Assembly (NCBI GenBank): GCA_900169235.1
Contig: FWCC01000395.1
Coordinates: 1-50,706, forward strand
DNA length: 50,706 bases
Direction: 5' to 3'
From: Zarea fungicola
Lineage: Eukaryota > Ascomycota > Sordariomycetes > Hypocreales > Cordycipitaceae
Positions within the stretch are counted from its first letter, which is position 1; each line of letters starts with the position of its first letter. The notes below the pieces were generated by a model. That model was not told the DNA's origin. It made no database searches and saw only the letters and a program-made list of their open reading frames with translations. Of this stretch, positions 11,872-21,691 are shown piece after piece. Made by a program: the position numbers and the translations under genes.

Positions 11872-14800
11872 CACAACAACAGCAGCCAGCTGCCTCTGGT
11901 TTCGGCGGAAGTTTCTTCGCCAGCCAGGCGCAGGCCAACACACAGAATGGCACTGCTGCGGCATCACAGCCCGCAGGCGCTTACTTCGATAGCCTTTTTG
12001 CCAAAACGCAAAAGGCTGGCAACAATGCCTCCAACATGGAAGACCTGCCCAGCCTGGAACTGGGCCTTGGTGATCTCCGCCATCGCCTGCGCAAGCTTCA
12101 GTCTAAGCCGAATGAGAAGCCGCTGGAGGGCAAGGCACACTATCTCCTTGCAGCATCTGGCGTCAACCCTGGAGCCGCAGCCAAGGACCTGGGACTTTTG
12201 GATGTCCAGGGACGCGCTGAGCGCACTACGCATGGCGGCTACGCCCCTAACGATATCGACGTCGAAACCTATCTCTCGAATCTACAAACCAAAACAACTC
12301 TAAGCATGATCTCGGACGGCCTGGAACGATCGGTTCGCGATTTTGATAATTTCCTCGAGGACAATGTCGCCATGGGATGGGATGCCCAGCGCAAGCGTAT
12401 TTATGACCATTTCGGCATCAAGCCTCGGGAAAACAGTGCTGCGGCACGCGAAAGCCAAGGAGGTTTCGGCCGTTCCAGACGAAGCAAGGCCCAGGGTGCT
12501 ACCGGTCGCGCCTCTCGTGGCTCTGTTCTTGGAAACTCTACTCTCCACCGATCTGTCATTGGCGCTCCCAGTCGTATTGGGCCCCACGAAGCAGAATTCA
12601 CCGATATTGACCAAGCGGCCGAGGCAAAGAAGAAGGGTGCCCTGGAAGACCGCGCCATGCGCGAGCGACAGCTTAAGCTCTCGGACAAGGTCCGTAGCCT
12701 CAACATGTCCCGTTTGGATAACCGTCCGTACCCCATCTTCCGAGAGCTCTGCCAGATTGAGGAAAAGTCACACGAGCCTCACGCTCGCCATGTCGTCGAA
12801 GCTTACTTGGCAATGATTGAAATTGTCGGAGAGCAGCCCGCAGAATCCCCTCTCGGATATACCCAAACAAAAGAACGCCAGTTTGCAAAGATGTATCTGG
12901 ACGAGAACCCACACTCTGCTCAGTCAGTCGAAATGAAAAAGAGAATCTTGACAGGAGCGAATACCTTCCTAGAAAAGCAGTTTATTCGAGAGATTGAGAG
13001 TCTCATCGCCAAGCACCCACACGAAGCCAAGCTTGGTGGCCTGCCTGACATTACCAGCAAGGTCAAGGCTTACATCCGTCTACGCTCCGCGAGAAAAGAC
13101 TTGGTACCGGATAATACCGAGCTGCAGCAAATCCAGGGCGAGTATGTTTGGGCAGTAGTATTCTATCTGCTGCGGTCTGGCAACGTGAATGAAGCAGCTC
13201 AATATGTCAACGACAACAGCAACCATTTTAGAGGCATCGACCGAACATTCTCAACATATCTAAACAACTACGCTGCCAGCGAGGACCGCAGAATTACCAA
13301 CCGCAAGCTTCTGGAGCGCTGCACAAATGAATACGTTCAGCGGTACCGCAACGCTCCGGACAACTCCATTGATCCGTTCCGCATGGCTTGCTACAAGGTT
13401 ATTGGCCGTATCGAGCTGGCGAATCGCAATTTGGATGGCTTCAACACTGATATTAATGATTGGATTTGGCTGCAATTCAACCTTGCGCGTGAAGGCGACA
13501 AGACGGTCGAGATGGCTGGCGAATCGTACGGCCTTGCTGAACTGCAAACGAGCATCCGCGAGATTGGTCTCAAGCACTTTCCCAAGACTGTCACTGAGGA
13601 CTCTAGTGGCAGCTTTGGCATGTTCTTCTACCTGCAAGTACTGTCGGGCATGTTTGAAGATGCCATTGGCTATCTTTACCCCTTTTCATACGTGGACGCT
13701 GTTCATTTCGGACTGGCTCTCGAATACTACGGTTTGCTGCGGCCGAGCGATCCCATGTCGGCGCCAAACGATCTCCGCAGCCACAGCAGCAAAAACTTGC
13801 CACAGATCAATTTTGGCAGAATGATTGGATACTACACTCGCGACTTCCGCGCTGCCGACGTTGTCTCGGCCGTGGACTATCTGACCCTGATCTGTCTGAA
13901 CCAGGACCTTGGTGGCGAGGCCGGCCGACGACAGAGCAATCTCTGCCACGAGGCGTTGCGCGAACTCGTGCTCGAGACGCGCGAATTCAGTAAGCTAATT
14001 GGTGATATCCGCCCCGATGGTCAACGCATCCGCGGCATCATTGAGATTCGCGGTCCATTGATTGGTCTCAGCGATGAGGACGACTTTATCAACACCGTCA
14101 CGCTCCAGGCCGCCAGCTTTGCGGACGAAAGCGGACGAACCACCGACTCTGTGCTGCTGTACCACCTGGCGGGTGAGTACGACGCCGTCGTCGCCATAGT
14201 CAGTCGCGCTATTAGCGAGGCGATTTCCCTAGAGATTGGCGAAGATCCTATGCGTCTGATGCCCGTCAAGCCACGCGCTGGTGGTGCAAACGGCGACGCC
14301 GATGGTCAGCAAGGAACGAGCCTTAGTTTGGCGGCCGTTGACGATCCCATTGAGCTTGCCAAGACCATGATGCGCATGTACGAGCGCGACGCCATGTTCT
14401 TCCGCAAGATTCAAGATCACAACAAGATTGCGTGCCGAGTGCTGCTTGAAATGAGTGCCATTAAGAATCTGGTTGAAGCCGGACAATGGGCGCAGTGTCT
14501 TGATGTAAGAAATCCACCCCTGTCTGTTTTTAATGCAATACTGATGAAGTAATAGAAAATCCGTGGTCTCGAAATTCTGCCACTCGACGCTGGTGGTGAG
14601 GCCAGCACCATTCGCGCCTACGCATCCAAGTTTTCGGCCCTGTCACAGCCCGTGTCCATCAATGTGCCGAATCTGCTCATGTGGACCATTATCTGCTGCG
14701 TGCGACAGCGCGAGCAGCTCACAAACGGCCAGTTTAGCGGCAACGAGGGCACGCGCAGGATGATGGTGGATCAGCTCAAGCAGATGACGCTCGACCTGAC

Positions 14801-14876
14801 GACGTATACGAGCCAGCTGCGTTATCGCTTCCCGCCGCATCTGCACGAGGCATTGGCCCGGGCGTCGGCGGAGTAA
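11361..14876 (+). CDS. NIC96: Linker nucleoporin Nic96/Nup93 with GLFG-rich N-terminus
   Basis: join(11361..14504,14556..14876), 1,154 residues, one 51-nt intron. It is a structural scaffold of the nuclear pore inner ring, linking the Nsp1-Nup49-Nup57 channel complex to the large inner-ring nucleoporins. Residues 1-190 are disordered and hold about seven LFG motifs (GGGLFGAQ, GGLFGQA, SGLFGQA and similar) ending in a long Q-run at about residues 157-178. Then come the channel-complex-binding helix (YFDSLFAKTQ, about 208-217) and the conserved ELGLGDLRHRLR segment, followed by the all-helical Nic96 domain to the C-terminus (MRMYERDAMFFRKI and NVPNLLMWTIICCVRQRE near the end). Yeast Nic96 (839 residues) has no such FG-rich front, so the extra length is mostly N-terminal. 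The gene is surely essential. Confidence 0.94.
11831..11890 (+). repeat. CAG/CAA trinucleotide tract encoding polyglutamine
   Basis: A run of CAG and CAA codons, interrupted once by a proline codon, encodes most of a 20-residue glutamine tract in the disordered head of the nucleoporin. Mixed codons make it less prone to slippage than a pure CAG tract, but length variation between strains is likely. Confidence 0.85.
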
Positions 14877-15558
14877 TAAAAATGATTGTATCGGAGGAGG
14901 CAAGACAGTGCTGGAGATTTTTTTTTAAAAGGCAAAAAGGTGGTGCTTGTAATTTTGTATGGGAAATAGTTGATAATAAACCCGAGTCACGGTTTCCTCT
15001 TTTCGCTATGTGTAGACTAGAAGATGGTATCTATTTGCGCATTTCTTAAATCACATTAAAATATAATGGATTTTTGAATCTTCTCTCTTTCCGCAGTCGG
15101 GTACATATTTTTCTTGAGTTGGACGATTGACGTCTTGCGCATGCCCGTATTGTAAGCATGTTCCAGCTTCTGAGCTCAGGCGATGGCTAACGATTTGAAA
15201 AACGGGGTGACATGTTGCTTCTCCTTCTAGTCCTTGGTAGGATGCGTACTCAAGTGTCAAGAAATCAGCCTTGCCAAGATGCTAGTTTCTCGATGGGGTC
15301 TAATCATCTCACTGTTTTATCTTCCCATATATGCATAGTTTTATTCCTATTTTTGAGTCGCATTGACTCACTTTGCAGATCGACCTGGTATCGGAGACGA
15401 ATGCCGGTAGCTTAGAAGTTAGCCTAAGTTAGTCGGTTGAGTCATAGCTGAAACCATCTATTTCGGAACAAGTACATATCACTACATGGATGCCATTTCA
15501 ACCCATCTATATTTTACCATATTTCATGACAAGTTTACAAGAATTAAATTCGTAAAGA
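14877..15558. other. Intergenic, no gene seen
   Basis: About 680 bp, AT-rich, with stop codons in all frames. It contains the nucleoporin 3' UTR and the promoter of the small kinase gene. I see no RNA gene or repeat. Confidence 0.45.
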
Positions 15559-16328
15559 ATGGAGGCTGCAAATACCACCGTCCCACTGGCGCTGGCCATT
15601 GAGTCGCCCGCCTTTGAAGTCGTAAGCTCTGCCCATTCTGCGTCTTTTCAGATCAAAAATGCAGCATCACTCACACAAAAACTTGAATAGATACGGCCGA
15701 GTCTGTCACGGAGTACACAAGATAATAGACCTATTATCGTCATGACATGCGGTATTGCAGGTACACCAAACCCCCACCACAACACAGAAAGCCAGCCATC
15801 TCTCTAACCAGGCGGTGTGTCCTCCGTCTCCGTTTCCCAGGCTCTGGTAAAAGCACACTGGCAAAGACAATTCTCGCCAAACTTCCCAACTTTGTGCGAC
15901 TGTCGTGCGACAAAATCATCCACGACAAATACGGTCTCTACGGGATAGACTACCCGCGTGACAAATACGATACCTACCAAGACGAGGCACAGAGCCAAAT
16001 CAAGACAGATCTAGTGGATCTCATCAAAAACGGCACCCATGACGCCGTGCTCGATTTGTCCTTTTACGATAAAGAGTATCGCGACGAGTACAAGACGATT
16101 ATTGAGGGGGCGGGCGGGAGATGGGTGCTAGTCCACCTGGACGGCAAGAAGGAGCTGCTCTGGAGCCGCATCCAGGGCCGCCGGGCCGCGCGAGATGCCA
16201 TTGCTGTTGAGAGCGGTGGCCGGGATGGTGATTCTGCGTATGAAATTGAGCCTGAAACTTTTGAAATGTACTGCAGTGGCTTTGAGCCTCCGTCTGGGGA
16301 AGGGGAAATTAGAGTCCCGGTAGTGTAG
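15559..16328 (+). CDS. P-loop (AAA_33-type) small-molecule kinase
   Basis: join(15559..15621,15691..15760,15841..16328), 206 residues, introns of 69 and 80 nt. The second intron falls inside the Walker A motif: GIAG is encoded before it and SGKST after it, giving GIAGSGKST near residues 42-50, which strongly supports the splice. A following LSCDKII and a basic cluster (SRIQGRRAAR) look like the base/substrate-binding and lid parts of zeta-toxin/AAA_33-like kinases. DAVLDLSFY is the likely Walker B equivalent. These proteins phosphorylate small molecules or nucleotides, and the substrate here is unknown. Length matches single-domain fungal members. An open frame beginning at 15747 is only the last exon read through its upstream intron. 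Confidence 0.85.
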
Positions 16329-16954
16329 TGCACATGCCACGATTATGAGTTATTTGATGCATGGCCCTTTTCATCTGGAGTGAGTTTTATTAGTTTACCT
16401 TGCAAGTTTGTGGAGGAAATCATAACGATTGCGTCGCAAGTTACTCCCCTTTATACCAGACTCTCAGCTTTACTTCAGACGGGTTCAGAGCCTGTGAGCG
16501 AAACTCAGTATTAACTATTTTCCAACGTCATGGGGCAAGAACGTAAGCAAACTTTGTAAACGTACCACCTGAATTTGCCGGGTTGGCCTCGACTCAGAAG
16601 GTCTGTGACTGCTAACGTCGCCAAAGCCCATGCAGTCCCGACAATAACCAACGCCGTTACTAAAAGGGAAAGCAAGAAACGCACTGGTTTACACCGCGAA
16701 ATGCTTGGTGTGTCAGGAAACTCAATTGTGATAATACACGTTATTAATGCCCCACGCTAATGAATGAAAGTGCCAAGAAAATATAACCAATTCAGGAAAA
16801 AACATAAAGGTGCAAGACAACAATCTGTTTCCTCACACTCCGCTGCTCCACCAAGTCGACAAGCTGGGTCACACTTTGGGTAACTAATAATATCTTTTTG
16901 ATTTTACAGGTTAGGCCAAATTCATATCATGGAGATATCCACAGTTTTTTTATG
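16329..16954. other. Intergenic with a possible dispersed repeat remnant
   Basis: No gene is supported. The stretch 16424-16515 contains GATTGCGTCGC and, about 60 bp on, AGCCTGTGAGCGAA; both recur in similar order around 26285-26335, which suggests a short dispersed element. The rest is unremarkable. Confidence 0.3.
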
Positions 16955-17520
16955 TGTCTGTTTCAATGTAATATTTTTTTCTCTCGAAATGACGCATCAG
17001 TTTAGCATCGTCGTCGTCGAGTTCAGCTCGCTTGTCCTTGTGTAGCATCCCAACGACGGCAAAGAACCCCCTCCATGCGCTTACTCCAGGCAATCTCGTC
17101 CATCGGTAGGAGATTGAAAGTGATTTGGGTGTTGTCGCGTGTAGGGTGGCCCTCAAGACACGAGAGTGTGCCGGCTTGGCTTGTGCCACGCCCTTGATTT
17201 CCCTGTGAATGTCCCGCGTCGGCTGTGGTGCTCCATTGACAACACAGTGCGCCGTGTGCAGCTTCACTTGATGCCTCTTCACGGCGTCGACAATCCGTGA
17301 GACGACATCGCTCGCCTTGTAGTCAAAGATCTAGTCGGCGCCAAGCGCATGGACAAGATCGTGGTGCCCCGGGACCGCCGTGGCGTACACCATGAAATCA
17401 GGATTCTTGGCAGACTACAGGCTAAACGAGCCCACACTGCTCAACGTACCGCAAATCAGGAGAGCCTGCTTGTCTGACGGCCTGTATCTGGTGTCAATGG
17501 GAGTGCCAATGGTGACCCAG
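16955..17520 (-). pseudogene. Decayed zinc-type alcohol dehydrogenase/enoyl reductase
   Basis: Read on the minus strand, this encodes the NAD(P)-binding half of a medium-chain dehydrogenase. QALLICGTLSSVGSFSL resembles the usual nucleotide-binding G-x-x-S-x-V-G strand and loop. It is followed by ATAVPGHHDLVHALGAD then IFDYKASDVV, which matches the LGA-x-x-x-FDY hallmark of this family. Two in-frame TAG codons break it: one at 17415-17417 after the nucleotide loop, the other at 17331-17333 exactly where a Q or H normally follows LGAD. CAG to TAG (C-to-T) would explain the second. The catalytic N-terminal half is missing or unrecognisable and the C-terminus is degenerate. Functional only if I have misread an intron, which looks unlikely. 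Confidence 0.6.
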
Positions 17521-17765
17521 CCGTCAGGATGGTTAAGACGGCCAATGGACAGGTTGTTTGCCAATATCTGCCAGGACATGCCGGTCTTTCGCGGGGGCTC
17601 GTGGCCAAGACACATCACGCAGCGTGGCTTGGGCTCGAATTCCCAGATAGAAGCATACGGTCCTAGACTTGATACTTTTCTGGGTGCTCTGAAACATGAA
17701 GAAGAGATGAACTGAACCGAAGGACGAGGCCAGCTTGTGCAAACACGAGTGTCGCAGAAAGTTAT

Positions 17766-18760
17766 CTATGGCGGCACAGTGATGCCGTACTTGTCGTAAT
17801 TGAAGTGGCGCAGACTTGGTATGCATTCAGCCCAGCCATCATCCAGTTCCCCTCGCTGCCAGTCGTCTCCGATCTCAATCATCCCAGTTCTTCCGGCTAG
17901 TACTTCCCTCTGTCTTGCTTGATACTCAACAGCCACATCTGGATGCGGTACCCAAATCACCCTCATACCGGCCCGTCTTCCAGCCTCTACCCCAGCCACA
18001 CTATCTTCAAAAACTAGACATTCCTCGGGTTTGATTGCTTTTGCGCAAGAGATCGAGGTCGAATTGATCAACTGCAAAGCGAGCAAGTAGATGTCGGGGG
18101 CCGGTTTCCCTCGGCCTTGGTGCAGTCTTGGGTCATCTCCCAGAACGCGCTTGTTGGGGTTGAAGTAGCTTAGCAGCTGTTTCGCTTCTAGATTCGATGT
18201 CTTCAACTCGTAGCTGTGAGTCTTGGTACTGGAGGCCAATGCCAGTACCATGTAGTCCCCCGTCGCGCTGTGTGCACGGCTGAGGCAAGACAGCAGCTCT
18301 TCCGCCCCAGGCAGCGGTTTGGACTTGGGAAAGTCCAGCCGCAGTTGTTCTTTCAATTCCTGAGCGAATTGTCCGCGCGAGATTGGAAGCTTAGCCCAGT
18401 TGTGGAACAGGTCGCCGTTCGTGGAGTCTGGGACACCCATGAGTTGGGCACGGATCGACGAGGTAAAGGGAGGTCTACCATACTTGTCAAGAAGTTGGTT
18501 TGTAGACTGGCTGATGATATCTTCGGAGTTGATGAGAAGTCCATCCATGTCGAAAATGCATGCCCGGATCGCGGGAAAGGTGCTGTCAATCTCTTGTTAG
18601 CTTGATAATCTGGGTGTCACTCAAATCGCGACTGCTGGTATTGGCCGGAGGCAGACCATACCATTTACCGGTGTCTCTGTTCGGGGGCAATTGCCCTGTC
18701 TCGGAGGGAGCCATGGGTCCTGAGTGAAACCAAGCCAGGCTCTGATTTGATCTGAATCAT
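17766..18760 (-). CDS. HAD phosphatase, GS1/HDHD1-like (pseudouridine-5'-phosphatase type)
   Basis: complement(join(17766..18582,18669..18760)), 302 residues. The 86-nt intron has donor GTAAAT, branch GCTAAC and acceptor GACAG and restores a continuous frame into FPAIRACIFDMDG. All four HAD motifs are present: DMDGLLINSED (nucleophile Asp42 and general acid Asp44), ALASSTKTH, GKPAPDIYL with the conserved Lys, and CLVFEDSVAGVEAG. The cap-domain order LMGVPDS, LPGAEELL and LGDDPRL follows human HDHD1 closely, an enzyme that dephosphorylates pseudouridine 5'-monophosphate. Related fungal proteins are annotated only as HAD hydrolases, so the substrate is inferred. Its first exon is the least certain part; the core from 18582 down is secure. 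It is divergent from the CorA-like gene. Confidence 0.85.
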
Positions 18761-19335
18761 GGAGAGAGCGAAAACACCTCACATGTCGTGGTTGTGGATG
18801 ATGCCCCTGTGTCGGCTGTACGCGCTGTGGCGTTTGCGCCACCCTATTGACCCAGTTGGTGAGTTCCACCACCGGGAGCTGCGGGAGGCAGCGGCCCGTG
18901 CCAGTGTTAGCAAAGCAATTATCGGCAACGGTTGTTACGGATTAGGCATCGAACAACAGGCGCACATATCATACTCTCCCTCTTCTAGTACCATCGTAAT
19001 TTTTTTTCTTTCTTTTCTTCTTTTCTTCTCGCGTATATTCCTTACCAAGTGAAACCTTTATGCTTTATTGGCCAGCCATCTTATCTACTCGAGGAGCCAC
19101 ATCAATGGCCACCCCTGCAGGTGGTGATTTATAATTATACTGGCTTTACGGAGTCCTGCAGGGGCGGCGGCAAGCATCTCATCCTTAACCTGCCCCAGAC
19201 TCAGCCTCGCTCTCCAATGGGTTCGTTACTAGAGCCTTCTGGGGTCCTACTACTAGATATCTCCCCTCAATCCCCCCACCGACTCCCTCTTACTTGCGCA
19301 CTCAATGCTTAGTACAACAAGCCATGTAGAGCAAA
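18761..19335. promoter_or_regulatory. Divergent intergenic region, HAD phosphatase and CorA-like gene
   Basis: 575 bp between two divergent start codons, with a T/C-rich tract at 18998-19032 typical of fungal promoters near transcription starts. It presumably drives both genes. No specific binding site stands out. Confidence 0.4.
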
Positions 19336-21193
19336 ATGCCCGCTCGTGAGTATTCATCACATGCTCTGCTCCGTTTTCTTCTGCTAAGCTAACTGTTGTT
19401 TCAACAGTTACACCTGAAAATTACGCAAAGGCCATCATCTCCCTCTCCAAGAGGTATTCAAGCACCTCCGCATTTCCAGGGAATAATTACATCGATATTC
19501 GAGAATGGATGCTGCAAGACCGAGGCCTTCTTGGCTCGGGAAAACGTGATGACGACGCCGCCATTTTCGCTTCCAAGTCGCAACAGCCTCACGACCTGGT
19601 TGTCGTCTACACTAGTGGGGAGAAAACCTGGGACATGCAGCAATACAGCCACGAGCAACACGAAGCATTTCATGCTGCCGCTCCTGTTTCCACTGGCGGC
19701 GCCGGTCAAATAATCTTTATTCGGGGTTTCATATCACCGTCGTGGGTGTCTGCCATTGGGAGCAAGTACAACGTCGACCCAGAGTTCTTCAGGCGACACA
19801 TGGATTTTTTATCTGCGAGCACCGACCGACATTCCTACAGTTTTCCGTCACTCTCCAGTTCCTCGGATAATAATTTTCGGATTTGTGTGAGCACTTTATT
19901 TCATCGCGGCGATTTTCGCGGCCAGGACCTCCAATCGCAGCGGTCAAACAACTCTGCAGAGCTCGCAACATACAAGATACAACAGCTAAGGTCCACTAGA
20001 GTCTGCTGCGGGGACTCCCTGGTCCGCGAGTACACTACCGTCTGCTCATCCTTCTCTGTAATCGAACAATGGATCTCGCTTTGTGTCGCGAAAAGTGACA
20101 ACGGCTGGGCCGGTAAGAAGCCCCGTTACAGTCTACTCAAGACCCCGCTAATGTAGTACCATCAGTTATTGCCTGGATGGACCAAGGCAGGCCGCTGGAA
20201 GAGTCTCCTCCGGGGCCGTGGACAGGTCACATCAAATCCAAGGCTGTGCCGTTACCGATCCTCCAACACCATCGCAAGATGGCATTTCGATCGACCACCA
20301 ACCGTCTGGATCCGGAAGCGAATGCTACGGCACAAGTTCAGCAAAGTACGGCGATAATACCCTTGCAGTACGATTCATTGATTGCCCTTGTTGATTTGGC
20401 CCGCCGCGCTCCGCATGACCCGCTCTCAATGGCCATCCCTCTGTTTGCACACGCCGCTTTCTCCGAGGCTCAGTTTTTGAACCTCATGGAGTCCAGGATT
20501 CAGGCTCAGATAAACACTGTAGCCGAGGGAGCTCCAGGTGACGCGCTAGGGACGTTCCAATATTTCTCAAACGTCCTCAATCGACATGCCCAGCAGCTTA
20601 AAGATAGTATCCGGGCAGTCTGCAAGCTGGCCGAGCAGAGCCCTCGAGGTTTGAAAGGAGCTAGAATGTCAAGTCCGACACCACATGGTGCTTTCTCGCC
20701 GAACTCAGGAGCCGGCCAACGCCGAAAAATCTCAGACACGGACCCAACCAATACTATTGGACCAAGTAATTGCGACGGCGCATTTACAGAAAAAGGACTC
20801 CTGGAGGACTATGAGCAGCTCCATGTTCGCTGCTGTGACTTGTCCAAATTGTGCACATGGGGCATAACGCTAGCAATGAACAAAGCCACGATTGATGAAT
20901 CACGTAGAGCCATAGAACAGTCTGAGCGCGTAAAAAAGCTGACGTTGCTTGCGACACTCTTCATCCCGTTAGGCTTCAGCTCCAGCCTGTTGGGTATGAA
21001 TATTGAGCTCCTTGGGCAAAATGCTGTAAGTTTCTGGTGGTTTTTTGTTGTCTGTGTTCCGATCACCCTGTTTGCCTATATTATATACCTTTGGGACTTC
21101 CAGCTTCTGAGACGACGCATATTGGGTTTCTGGAAGGATTGTCGCCGTATCTTTGGGGGAAAGGCCGGAAAGGATCCGATCTATATTGTGTAA
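19336..21193 (+). CDS. CorA-like Mg2+ transporter domain protein
   Basis: join(19336..19345,19408..20112,20166..21193), 580 residues. The first exon codes only three and a third residues (MPA plus one base). Its 62-nt intron has branch GCTAAC, and the second is 53 nt; both keep frame. The C-terminus has the CorA signature: helix LTLLATLFIPLGFSSSLL, then GMN at residues 515-517, a polar segment, and a second helix (FWWFFVVCVPITLFAYIIY). In CorA the GMN at the pore mouth selects hydrated Mg2+. The cytosolic N-terminal part, about 490 residues, differs from bacterial CorA and includes a Ser/Pro-rich loop (residues 335-390) before the stalk helix. Many fungi have large families of such proteins, often with unproven transport. 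The intact GMN favours real transport. Confidence 0.88.
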
Positions 21194-21691
21194 TACCATC
21201 ATTTCAATGCCAGCACTGGAGCCTCTGACGATAATTCAAATGGAGGAACCATCTGTAGCTGTCGCAATGAATAGGCGTAGCGGCGCAATGGTTGTATCCA
21301 GCTCGTGACTTATACTGCATTACCATTCGTAAACTGAACGTAGAAGAGATGGATCTATGGTGGGAGTGACGCTGAAGCACCCGAAATACTCCATTAGAAA
21401 TTGAACTACTTTTTGTTCAATGGAGACGGGAGCCATTCTCGAGGCTACACACGATTGAGAGACTCGGTCATGCGTCGGCGTGGACACGTTTTGGCGGACA
21501 GCCATGTTATCAATCACGTGTGGACATCCCCGCATCGTCGTGTCTAGTTATGCGCCAAATCTGGACAAGGAATATAACAAAAGCATCTTACTACTTCATC
21601 AGGAAATTTGCCAACTCGACGCTCGGTAGCGTAAGTCATAGAGCGTGGCGCACTCTAGTAGGTTGCAGCCATTGCTACAACACCGAGTAGG
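21194..21691. other. Intergenic, no gene seen
   Basis: About 500 bp between the CorA-like gene and the NLR-like gene; probably a 3' UTR plus promoter. Several short open frames on the minus strand have no family resemblance. Confidence 0.45.
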
